Shown: positions 9,888 through 17,385 of the stretch, in pieces | How positions within the stretch are numbered: the first letter of the stretch is position 1 | Layout: every line of letters starts with the position of its first letter | Assembly: GCA_964510785.1 (NCBI GenBank) | Contig: CAZECM010000012.1 | Location: forward strand, 1-64,000 | From: JAAYZM01 sp964510785 | GTDB taxonomy: Bacteria; Actinomycetota; Actinomycetes; Actinomycetales; Cellulomonadaceae | Length of the DNA: 64,000 nt | Reading direction: 5' to 3' | Program-made: the position numbers and the translations under genes | Notes under the pieces: model-generated | Told to the model about the DNA's origin: nothing | Databases searched by the model: none | What the model saw: only the letters and a program-made list of their open reading frames with translations

Positions 9888-11168
9888 GTGGCTCCCGACG
9901 TCGACGTGATCGTCGCCGTGCACGACCTGCGGCGGGAGTTCGTGCGCGCCGTCGGCTCGGCGCTTGGTGGTGAGGGTGGGGCCGACGACGGCGGGTGCCC
10001 GGTCGGTGGTGTAGGTAGGGCCGACGACGACGGCGGTGGGCGGGCCGGTGCCGGAGACCCGCGCTCCGGCGCCCGGGTTCGTGTCACGGTCGTGGCCCAC
10101 AACCTCGAGGCGTCCGTGGTCGACGCTGCGCTCGACGCGGGTGGTCTGGCCGAAGCGCGCCGCGATGGGCGCGTGCGGGTGATCGAGCTGGCCGACGGTG
10201 TGCCCAGCCCCGCCGGCCCCTTCACCCTCGGGCTCGACCGCGCCGAGGCGATGTACGTCTCGATCATGGGATCGGACGACCGGCTCGAGCCGGGAGCGCT
10301 CGCGGCGTGGTGGCGGATCGCGGAGGCGCGCGGCTCGGCGGCCGTGCTCGCGCCGATGCGGCTCGACACCGGGCGGCTGATCCGCAACCCCGTGCCTCGA
10401 CCCTTCGCGGGGCGGTGGTGGCCCGCTCCGCTCGATCCGGTGCGCGACCGGCTCGCTCCCCGCTCCGCGCCCCTGGGCCTGCTGCGGCGTGAGGTGGTGG
10501 AGCGGCTCGGGCTGCGGCTCACACCGGGGCTGCGCACGGGGGAGGACATCGGGTTCTCGGCCCGGTTGTGGTTCTCCGGGGAGCGGCTCGACCTGGACCG
10601 GACGGCGCCCGTGTACGTGATCGGGACCGACGCCGCCGAGCGGGTGTCCGCGGGCGCGAAGCCCGTCGAGGTCGAGCTCGCGGCCGTGCGGCTGCTGCGC
10701 GACGAGCCGTGGGTCGAGGCGCTCGGGCCAGCGCAGCGACGAGCGCTCGCGGTGGCGATGCTGCGCGTGCACGTGCTCGGCGCCGTGGCGCGGCGCGGCG
10801 CGCGAGGCGACTGGGCGGATCGCGGAGGCCCGGTGGGTTCGGCCGGGGGCGCAGCGGCCGAAGGGACCGCCGTCGGGCAGGACGCCGTCGTCGGCGACCC
10901 TTCCCTCGAAGGTGAGGCGCGCTGGCTCGCGGCGCTCGCGCGCGACTGGGCGGACCTCGCCCCCGGGGCGCTCGCACCGTTCTCGCGCGCGGACCGGCTC
11001 GTGCTCGACGCGCTGCTCGCGGGCGCTGACGTGGAGCGGCTCTCGGCCGCGGGTGCCGCGCGCGCCGCGGCGAGCCGGGCCGACGCCGTGCTCCCGCAAC
11101 GACTGCGCCACATGGTCGACCGTGAGGGCACGCTGCGGCGCTACGTGCGCGAACGGATGTGGTGGTGA
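9888..11168 (+). CDS. GT2-like glycosyltransferase with low-complexity insert
   Basis: A 426-residue protein starting at GTG 9888. It opens with a GT2 strand (VDVIVAVHDL), then carries a Gly/Asp-rich insert (about 28-62) before the fold resumes at RVTVVAHNL. The acceptor-side core includes ADGVPSPAGPF, a GSDDRL turn in place of the usual DxD (about 126-131), PVRDRLAPRSAPLGLL and a C-terminal helical region. It is clearly a paralogue of the C-terminal half of the fused protein at 17386-19785, sharing SPAGPxxxGLD, GSDDRL, LDPVRDRLA, RSAPLGLLRR and LWFSG. It couples to the next gene by TGATG at 11166-11170. Donor and acceptor are unknown. Confidence 0.85.
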   Translation: MAPDVDVIVAVHDLRREFVRAVGSALGGEGGADDGGCPVGGVGRADDDGGGRAGAGDPRSGARVRVTVVAHNLEASVVDAALDAGGLAEARRDGRVRVIELADGVPSPAGPFTLGLDRAEAMYVSIMGSDDRLEPGALAAWWRIAEARGSAAVLAPMRLDTGRLIRNPVPRPFAGRWWPAPLDPVRDRLAPRSAPLGLLRREVVERLGLRLTPGLRTGEDIGFSARLWFSGERLDLDRTAPVYVIGTDAAERVSAGAKPVEVELAAVRLLRDEPWVEALGPAQRRALAVAMLRVHVLGAVARRGARGDWADRGGPVGSAGGAAAEGTAVGQDAVVGDPSLEGEARWLAALARDWADLAPGALAPFSRADRLVLDALLAGADVERLSAAGAARAAASRADAVLPQRLRHMVDREGTLRRYVRERMWW

Positions 11169-12406
11169 TGGGCGTCTCGGGCGTGCTCGCGGCGTTGCGC
11201 CGTCGGCTGCCCGCTCCTGCAGTCCGGACCCTCGACGCGGCCGTGCGCACCGTCGCCCGCGTGCTGCCCGAGCGGGTGCGGGTCGCCCTCGGGCCTGCGC
11301 ACCTGCGCTACGCCACGCGCGACATCCCGCCACCACCCGCCGTCCCGCCCACCCCCGTGCGCGTCTACATCGCCCCCGCGAACTTCGCCGGCCAGGGCCA
11401 CGCGTGGGCGCGGGCGGTCGAACGGCTGCCCGGGGTCGGCGCGGTGAGCATGGCGTTCCAGCGCCCGCGCGGTTTCGCCTTCGACGTCGATGACCCCGTG
11501 CCCGAGGCGATCTACGCGGGCTCGCGCCGTTGGCAGTCGCGGCGGCGCGCGCTGCTGCCGCAGTTCAGCCACGTGATCATCGAGGCCGGGCGCCCGCTGC
11601 TCGGGCACCTCATGGGCGCCGACCCGTTCGCGGAGGCGCGGTGGCTGCGCTCGCACGGCGTCGAGGTCGCGATGCTGTGCCACGGCTCGGACATCCGGCT
11701 GCCCTCGCGGCACCGAGAGCTCGAGCCGTTCTCACCCTTCGAACCGACGTGGGAGCTCACGGACGTGCTCGAGTCCCAGGCCGCGCGGCTCGCCGCCGGG
11801 ATCGCCGAGCTCGGGGCGCCGGTGTTCGTGTCGACGCCGGACCTGCTGCTCGACGAGCCGGGTGCGACGTGGGTGCCCGTGGTGGTCGACGTCGAGCGGT
11901 GGCGGGCCGCCGGGCGGGGGGTGCCGCTCGAGCGCGAGGTGCCCGTCGTCGTGCACGCGCCGTCGAGCGCCCACCTGAAGGGGACGGCGCTGATCGAGCC
12001 GGTGCTCGAGTCCCTAGCGGCGCGCGGGCTCGTGGACTATCGGCGCATCGAGGGTGTGCCCGCCGCGCGGATGCCGGAGGTGTACGGGGACGCCGACGTG
12101 GTGCTGGACCAGTTCCGGATCGGCAACTACGGCGTCGCGGCGTGCGAGGCGATGGCCGCCGGGCGGCTCGTGGTCTCGCACGTGAGCGAGTTCGTGCGCG
12201 GGCATGCGCGCGAGGCCGCGGGGCTGGACCTGCCTGTGCTCGAGGCCACGCCGGACACCCTGGAGTCGGTGCTCCTCGACGTGCTTGCCGATCGCGTGCG
12301 TGCGAGGGTGCTGGCCGCCCGCGGGCCGGCGTTCGTGTCCGCTCTCCACGACGGCACCCGCTCCGCCGAGGCCTTCGCGCCGTTCCTGGGCGCCCGCACC
12401 GCGTGA
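11168..12406 (+). CDS. GT-B glycosyltransferase-like protein
   Basis: A 412-residue soluble protein. The N-terminal half has a basic helical lead and a Rossmann-like region (VYIAPANFAGQGHAWARA, AMLCHGSDIR). The C-terminal half shows VPVVVDVERW, VVHAPSSAHLKGT, the DADVVLDQFRIGNYGVAACEAMAAGRLVVSH region with the GT-B nucleotide-sugar signature, and a final helix. The GxxACEAMA block is the usual E-x7-E-like donor site, here shortened, so assignment to a CAZy family is uncertain; GT4-like is the best reading. It is the last gene of the 6719-12406 run, and its start overlaps the preceding stop by one base. Confidence 0.82.
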   Translation: MGVSGVLAALRRRLPAPAVRTLDAAVRTVARVLPERVRVALGPAHLRYATRDIPPPPAVPPTPVRVYIAPANFAGQGHAWARAVERLPGVGAVSMAFQRPRGFAFDVDDPVPEAIYAGSRRWQSRRRALLPQFSHVIIEAGRPLLGHLMGADPFAEARWLRSHGVEVAMLCHGSDIRLPSRHRELEPFSPFEPTWELTDVLESQAARLAAGIAELGAPVFVSTPDLLLDEPGATWVPVVVDVERWRAAGRGVPLEREVPVVVHAPSSAHLKGTALIEPVLESLAARGLVDYRRIEGVPAARMPEVYGDADVVLDQFRIGNYGVAACEAMAAGRLVVSHVSEFVRGHAREAAGLDLPVLEATPDTLESVLLDVLADRVRARVLAARGPAFVSALHDGTRSAEAFAPFLGARTA

Positions 12407-12435
12407 CTGAGCCCCTGACTTCCTCCCACCCCGCC

Positions 12436-12505
12436 CACGAGTTCGCGACTTCTGCGCGAGTTCGTGAGTCCGGACCGACGAACTGGGCCAGAATCCACGA
12501 ACTCG
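12436..12505. promoter_or_regulatory. Array of CACGAACT/AGTTCGTG half-sites
   Basis: The 139-base gap between glycosyltransferase genes holds four related half-sites: CACGAGTTCG at 12436-12445, CGAGTTCGTG at 12457-12466, a degenerate GACGAACTG at 12478-12486, and CACGAACTCG at 12496-12505. The second and fourth form a perfect 10-bp inverted repeat. It could be a terminator for the upstream unit or an operator for the tandem glycosyltransferase pair. Confidence 0.4.
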
Positions 12506-12545
12506 GCGCGGACCCCGGCGGCGGCGCAGGTGGGAGGATGGCGGG

Positions 12546-13703
12546 GTGGCGGAGGACAGGCGGCGCGTGCTCGTGCTGAGCTTCTCGCCGATCGCCTCCG
12601 ACGCCCGCGTGCTCAAGCAGGTCGAGCTGCTGCGGGACCGGTACGCCGTGACGACGTGCGGCTCTGGTCCGGCGCCCGGCGGCGTCGTGCGGTACATCGA
12701 GCTCCTCACCACCTCGGTCGCGCTCGATGGGCGGCTCATCACCCTGCGCGCCTACACCCGCGCGTACTGGGCGATGCCCGCCGTGGCCGCAGCGCGGTCG
12801 CTGCTCGCATCTGAGCGCGAGGGCTTCGACGTCGTCCTCGCCAACGACGTCGAGGCCGTGCCGCTCGCACTCTGGCTCCGACCCACGCGCGGCGTGCACG
12901 CCGACCTGCACGAGTACTCCCCGCGGCTCCACGAGGAGAACCCCGCGTGGCTGCGCCGGATCGCGCCGTTCTACCGCTGGCTGTGCCGCCGCCACGTCAC
13001 CCGCGCTGCCTCCGCGACCACGGTGGGCCGGGGACTCGCGGACGCCTACCGCACCGAGTTCGGCATCGACGCCGGGATCGTCACGAATGCCGCACCGTTC
13101 GCGGCGCTCGAGCCGGGGGAGGTGTCCGACGGCGGTCCGCTGCGGCTCGTCCACTCCGGCGCGGCACTGCGCAACCGCCGGCTCGAGGTGCTTCTCGACG
13201 CGGTCGAGGCGACGACGACGGCGGTCACCCTCGACCTGTACCTCATGCCCAACGACCCGCCCTACATCGCCGAGCTGCGTGAGCGCGCCGCGGCGATCCC
13301 CGGGGTCCGGGTGCTGGATCCCGTCCCCTACGCGCAGCTCGTGACGACGCTCCACGGCTACGACCTCGGCGTGCACCTGCTGCCGCCGGTCAACTTCAAC
13401 AACGCCAACGCGCTGCCCAACAAGGTGTTCGACTACGTGCAGGCCCGCCTGGGGCTCGTCGTCGGCCCCACGCCCGAGATGGCGGCGCTCGCCAGGGAGC
13501 ACGGCGTCGGCGTCGTCTCCCCGGACTTCACCGCGGCGGCCCTCGCCGGGACGCTGGACGCACTCACCCCGGAGCGGGTCACCGAGCTGAAGGCCGCCGC
13601 GCACGCCGCGGCCCGCGAGCTCTCCGCCGAGACGCAGGTGCTCGGCTGGGCGCGTGCCGTCGACGCGCTCGCGGCAGACCAACCCGCGGGAGGCCCGCGA
13701 TGA
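12546..13703 (+). CDS. GT-B glycosyltransferase, tandem duplicate 1
   Basis: A 385-residue soluble glycosyltransferase starting at GTG 12546. The N-terminal domain starts VLVLSFSPIASDARVLKQV and contains VVLANDVEAVPLA and ADLHEYSPR; the C-terminal domain has LRLVHSGAALRNRRLE, a second strand region YLMPNDPPY and the donor-site segment LPPVNFNNANALPNKVFDYVQARL. These resemble GT4-type enzymes in which the second domain binds UDP- or GDP-sugar. It is a close paralogue of the next gene along its whole length, and they overlap by four bases (ATGA at 13700), which points to a tandem duplication. They could add consecutive, related sugars. Confidence 0.88.
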   Translation: MAEDRRRVLVLSFSPIASDARVLKQVELLRDRYAVTTCGSGPAPGGVVRYIELLTTSVALDGRLITLRAYTRAYWAMPAVAAARSLLASEREGFDVVLANDVEAVPLALWLRPTRGVHADLHEYSPRLHEENPAWLRRIAPFYRWLCRRHVTRAASATTVGRGLADAYRTEFGIDAGIVTNAAPFAALEPGEVSDGGPLRLVHSGAALRNRRLEVLLDAVEATTTAVTLDLYLMPNDPPYIAELRERAAAIPGVRVLDPVPYAQLVTTLHGYDLGVHLLPPVNFNNANALPNKVFDYVQARLGLVVGPTPEMAALAREHGVGVVSPDFTAAALAGTLDALTPERVTELKAAAHAAARELSAETQVLGWARAVDALAADQPAGGPR

Positions 13704-14842
13704 CCGCCCGCCCGCGCCTGCTGATCGTGTCCTTCTCGCCCATCGCCTCGGACGCGCGCGTGCTCAAGCAGGTGAACCTGTTCGCGGCGGACTTCGACGT
13801 GACGACGTGCGGCTACGGCCCGGCGCCCGCGGAGGTAGTGGAGCACCTCGAGATCCCGGCCGAGGCCGTGGCGTGGCGCAAGGATCCGAAGTGGTTGCTC
13901 ACGCGTCAGTACCGGCGGGTGTACTGGGGCAACGCCGCGGTCCGGGCGGCGCAGGGGCTGCTCGGCGGGCGGGAGCTCGACGTCGTCCTCGCCAACGACG
14001 TCGACACCGTGCCGCTCGCCCTGTCGCTGCGCCCGGCCCACGGCGTGCACGCCGACCTGCACGAGTACTCCCCCCGCCAGAACACCGAGCTGCGGCGGTG
14101 GCGCTGGTTCGTCGCGCCGTACATGCGCTGGCTGTGCCGCAGGTTCGTGACGCGGGCGGCGTCAGTCACGACGGTGGGGCAGGGGATCGCCCGCGAGTAC
14201 GAGCGGCGCTTCGGGTTCCGGCCCCAGGTCGTCACCAACGCCGCGCCGTACGCCGAGCTCGAGCCGGGGCCGACGGCGGGCGGTGGGCCGCTGCGGCTCG
14301 TGCACGCCGGTGTCGCGCTGCGCGGCCGCAACCTGACCGCGCTGGTCGATGCCGTCGCGGCGACCCGCACGGACGTGACCCTCGACCTGTTCCTCGTGCC
14401 GAACGACCCGGGGTACCTCGCCGAGCTGCGTGCCCGCGCCGAGGCCGACCCGCGCGTGCGCCTGCACGAGCCGGTGCCCTACGCCGAGCTCGTCACCACG
14501 CTGCACGGCTTCGACGTGGGCGTGCACGTGCTGCCGCCCGTGAGCTTCAACAACGCGTGGGCGCTGCCCAACAAGTTCTTCGACTTCGTGCAGGCGCGCC
14601 TCGGCGTGATCGTGGGACCGAGCCCCGAGATGGCGCGGCTCGTCGACGAGCACGGGCTCGGGGCCGTGACGGCGGACTTCTCTGCGGAGGCGCTCACCGC
14701 CGTGCTCGACTCATTGACTCCCGAGCAGGTCCGCGCGTGGAAGCGTGCCTCCCACGAGGCGGCACGCTCTCTCTCCTCAGACACCCAGGTCGAGGTGTGG
14801 CGTGCCGTGGTGAACGAGATGCTTCAACGACGGCGTGCCTGA
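13700..14842 (+). CDS. GT-B glycosyltransferase, tandem duplicate 2
   Basis: A 380-residue paralogue of the preceding protein, roughly 60% identical by eye. It keeps FSPIASDARVLKQV, VVLANDVDTVPLAL, GVHADLHEYSPR, VTTVGQGIA, LVHAGVALRGRNL and LPPVSFNNAWALPNKFFDF. Differences concentrate in the 45-75 loop, a plausible acceptor-specificity region. The start overlaps the upstream stop by four bases. It is the last plus-strand gene before the convergent Fic gene; a short hairpin at 14883-14901 separates them. Confidence 0.88.
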   Translation: MTARPRLLIVSFSPIASDARVLKQVNLFAADFDVTTCGYGPAPAEVVEHLEIPAEAVAWRKDPKWLLTRQYRRVYWGNAAVRAAQGLLGGRELDVVLANDVDTVPLALSLRPAHGVHADLHEYSPRQNTELRRWRWFVAPYMRWLCRRFVTRAASVTTVGQGIAREYERRFGFRPQVVTNAAPYAELEPGPTAGGGPLRLVHAGVALRGRNLTALVDAVAATRTDVTLDLFLVPNDPGYLAELRARAEADPRVRLHEPVPYAELVTTLHGFDVGVHVLPPVSFNNAWALPNKFFDFVQARLGVIVGPSPEMARLVDEHGLGAVTADFSAEALTAVLDSLTPEQVRAWKRASHEAARSLSSDTQVEVWRAVVNEMLQRRRA

Positions 14843-14882
14843 CATGTTCGTGCAGGTCACGTCGTCGTCAACTGACTGTAGA

Positions 14883-14901
14883 CGTACTTGTAGTAAGTAC
14901 G
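14883..14901. terminator. Short hairpin between convergent genes
   Basis: A perfect 7-bp inverted repeat (CGTACTT, loop GTAGT, AAGTACG) lies between the 3' ends of the glycosyltransferase and Fic genes. Local composition is noticeably AT-richer than its surroundings. Confidence 0.45.
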
Positions 14902-14935
14902 CCTAGAGTTGATTGCGGAGGCTTGTCAGCCCTGC

Positions 14936-16153
14936 TCACCGGCGGTGCAGCGCCTGGGCATAGGCGTCCAGGACCTCGAGAACTCCGCTGTGCTGCCAGA
15001 CGCGACCCCGGCGTCTGCCGGTGCGCTCGACCAGGAGCCCTACGTCGGCGAGCTGGGCCAAGGCGCGTTGCGCGGTCACACCTGTGAACCCGAGGTGGCT
15101 CTGCAGGAAGGCTGCGTTGATGACTGGGTGGGCGACGAGGTGCGGGAGGACCCGCCACCCTGCGGCATCGCTACGCAAGCCAGTCAGTTGCTCTCGCGCG
15201 AAAGAGATCTGAGCGGCGAGCGAGTCGACGAGCGATGCACCCGAGCTGGCCGCGAACCGCGACGCTTCCGCGAAGCGCTCCACGATCGGCCGGGCATCGC
15301 CTTCCCGGTAGCTGTTCAGCGCCTCGATGTAGCCCCGAGTGTTGGTGAGTAGACCAGCGGAGATCGGTGCGGTGGTCTCGGTGACGATCCCCTTGGCGCG
15401 GACGAGGGCATGCACGAGAGCGCGGCCGGTGCGGCCGTTGCCGTCGACGAACGGGTGGATGGTCTCGAACTGCGCATGTGCGATCGCTGCCTGGACGAGT
15501 ACGGGCAGGTCGTCGCGGCTCATGAACTGCACGACGTCCTCGATCGCGGAGGGGACATGCTCGGCTTGGGGTGCCACGTGCTGGGCACCGCGTGGAGTCA
15601 CCGCGGAGGAGCCGACCCAGACGAGCTGTTCCCGGAACCGTCCAGCGTGGACCTCCCAGCCGGGCTGATTCGCGAGCAGTTGCTCATGCATAGCGAGGAT
15701 CGCCGCTGAGTCGAGGCGGTCGGCGAGCCCTAGCGCGGCCTCCATCGCCCGGACGTTGGCGACGACGATCTTGGCGTTGGCCGACGTGGACTCGTCGAGC
15801 TCGGCGAGGGCGAGACTGCGTGCCCCGACCGTGAGGTTCTCGATCTGCGACGAGGACGCGGACTCGGTGCGTAGCAAGATCGAGGACATCGGCCCCAGTG
15901 TTGGTGAGTGGCTTCCCAAGGAGGCCCTCGCATACACGTTGAACTGTGTCAGGGCGTTCGTTGCCTCCTCCGCGTCCGCAGCGAGGTCCGTTGGCAGGTC
16001 GAGTTCGAGGGAGGCGATGGGTGACGCCATGCTGGACTCGTAGAGTCCGGACGCGGCTGACATCGCCGCGCGAGATCTCATGCCGTCGTTCTGCGCGACC
16101 CAGTAGTGCTCCTCGAAGGTGAGGGGTGGGACCGGCAGTGGTGCGGGAGTCAT
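14936..16153 (-). CDS. Fic-domain protein (AMP transferase family)
   Basis: A 405-residue Fic protein, expected to transfer AMP (or another nucleotide) to a hydroxyl of a target protein. The complete active-site motif HPFVDGNGRTGR is encoded at about 15421-15456 (near residue 233). An N-terminal SSQIEN segment (about 98-104) fits the [ST]xxxE[GN] inhibitory helix, so it should be self-inhibited. The last 90 residues look like a winged helix (VTAQRALAQLADVGLL), suggesting DNA binding and self-regulation. ATG 16153 is chosen for the TTGAGG upstream; GTG 16198 would add 15 residues. Base composition is lower in GC than the flanking genes, which fits transfer. Confidence 0.9.
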   Translation of the reverse strand: MTPAPLPVPPLTFEEHYWVAQNDGMRSRAAMSAASGLYESSMASPIASLELDLPTDLAADAEEATNALTQFNVYARASLGSHSPTLGPMSSILLRTESASSSQIENLTVGARSLALAELDESTSANAKIVVANVRAMEAALGLADRLDSAAILAMHEQLLANQPGWEVHAGRFREQLVWVGSSAVTPRGAQHVAPQAEHVPSAIEDVVQFMSRDDLPVLVQAAIAHAQFETIHPFVDGNGRTGRALVHALVRAKGIVTETTAPISAGLLTNTRGYIEALNSYREGDARPIVERFAEASRFAASSGASLVDSLAAQISFAREQLTGLRSDAAGWRVLPHLVAHPVINAAFLQSHLGFTGVTAQRALAQLADVGLLVERTGRRRGRVWQHSGVLEVLDAYAQALHRR

Positions 16154-16195
16154 TGGGGGTGCCTCAAGGTGCAAGTTGTGCGAGAAGTGTGAGCA

Positions 16196-16246
16196 CACCC
16201 TAACCCTTAGTAACAGTTACGTGCTAGATGTAACTAAAGTAGGGTG
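16196..16246. promoter_or_regulatory. Nested inverted repeats upstream of fic, downstream of wecB
   Basis: An AT-richer stretch has an outer 7-bp repeat (CACCCTA 16196-16202, TAGGGTG 16240-16246) and an inner 6-bp repeat (AGTTAC 16215-16220, GTAACT 16230-16235) with a 9-base spacer. It lies directly before the Fic start and directly after the wecB stop, so it may be the fic operator, the wecB terminator, or both. Confidence 0.45.
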
Positions 16247-16247
16247 C

Positions 16248-17327
16248 CTAGATACGTTTGCTGGCTGTTTCATCCACCAGGGTGGCGATCACGCGCTGCG
16301 CCGCGTGGCCGTCGCCGTAGGGGGTGGCATCCGTCGACGGCGGTCGGGGGCGCATCACCGCGGCCCGCACGGCGTCGGCGTCCTGGGCCAGGACGTTCCA
16401 CCCCAGCTCGACCGTCTCTACCCACTCGGTCTCGGTGCGCACCGTGGTGCACGGCACGCGCAGCAGGAACGCCTCCTTCTGCAGCCCGCCCGAGTCGGTG
16501 ACGACGCCGGCGCTCGCGGACACCGCCGCCACGAGTCGCGGGTACGCGAGCGGCTCGAGCAGCCGGACCGCTCCGCTACCCCACGTCACGCCGGCCTCGG
16601 CGGACTTCGCCACGAGCCGCGGGTGCGCGAGCAGCAGCACGGGCAGGTCGAGCGACTCGAGCGCTTCCGCGATCCACCCGAGCCGTGCGGGATCGTCGGT
16701 GTTCTCCGCGCGGTGCACCGTCGCGACGTAGAACTCCCCGGGCGCCACCTCCGCCGCACCGAGCACGTCGTTGATGTCCCCGGCCGCCGTGTCCCGGGTC
16801 GCGAACAGCACGTCCGTCATGACGTCTCCCACGAGCACCGACCGCTCGGCGAGTCCCTCGCGAGCAAGGTGGCCCATCGCGACCGCCGTCGGCGCGAGGC
16901 ACAGGTCCGCCGCGTGGTCGGTGAGCACCCGGTTGTGCTCCTCGGGCATCGCCCGGTTGAACGAGCGCAACCCTGCCTCGAGGTGCGCAACGGGGATGTG
17001 CAGCTTCACCGCGGCGAGCGCCGCCGCGAGGGTCGAGTTCGTGTCCCCGTACACGAGCACCCAGTCGGGCCGCTGCGCGAGCAGCACCTCGTCGAGCGCG
17101 GCGAGGATCGCGCCGGTCTGCACCCCGTGGCTGCCCGAGCCCACGCCGAGGTGCACGTCCGGCGCGGGGATACCCAGGTCGGTGAAGAACACGTCGGACA
17201 GCAGCGGGTCATAGTGCTGCCCGGTGTGCACGATGACGTGCTCGACGCCCGCCGCCGCAGCCGCATGAGCGATCGGCGCGAGCTTCACGAACTGGGGCCG
17301 CGCCCCGACCACGCTGAGGATCTTCAC
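16248..17327 (-). CDS. wecB: UDP-N-acetylglucosamine 2-epimerase (WecB/WbpI family)
   Basis: A 359-residue non-hydrolysing epimerase that interconverts UDP-GlcNAc and UDP-ManNAc, or the 2,3-diacetamido uronic acid pair if it is WbpI-like. Visible motifs are VVGARPQFVKLAP at the start, HTGQHYD, GVGSGSHGVQTG, VYGDTNSTLA, HLEAGLRSFN, MPEEHNRVLTDH, TVHRAENTDD and the UDP-binding GVVTDSGGLQKEA near the C-terminus. The GTG at 17327 places KILSVVGARPQF at the N-terminus, as in the family. It is divergent from the fused glycosyltransferase with a 58-base gap. Sequence alone does not separate WecB from WbpI. Confidence 0.93.
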   Translation of the reverse strand: MKILSVVGARPQFVKLAPIAHAAAAAGVEHVIVHTGQHYDPLLSDVFFTDLGIPAPDVHLGVGSGSHGVQTGAILAALDEVLLAQRPDWVLVYGDTNSTLAAALAAVKLHIPVAHLEAGLRSFNRAMPEEHNRVLTDHAADLCLAPTAVAMGHLAREGLAERSVLVGDVMTDVLFATRDTAAGDINDVLGAAEVAPGEFYVATVHRAENTDDPARLGWIAEALESLDLPVLLLAHPRLVAKSAEAGVTWGSGAVRLLEPLAYPRLVAAVSASAGVVTDSGGLQKEAFLLRVPCTTVRTETEWVETVELGWNVLAQDADAVRAAVMRPRPPSTDATPYGDGHAAQRVIATLVDETASKRI

Positions 17328-17372
17328 GCCCGCCAGCGTAGGCGCTCGCGGCCCGCCGGGGCGGTCAGCACC

Positions 17373-17378
17373 TAGCCT
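17373..17378 (+). promoter_or_regulatory. -10 box TAGCCT for a leaderless transcript
   Basis: TAGCCT fits the actinobacterial TANNNT -10 element and ends 7 bases before the ATG at 17386, so transcription would start at or next to the start codon. No ribosome-binding site is visible. The same arrangement occurs upstream of 40728 and 41568. Confidence 0.45.
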
Positions 17379-17385
17379 GGTCAGC

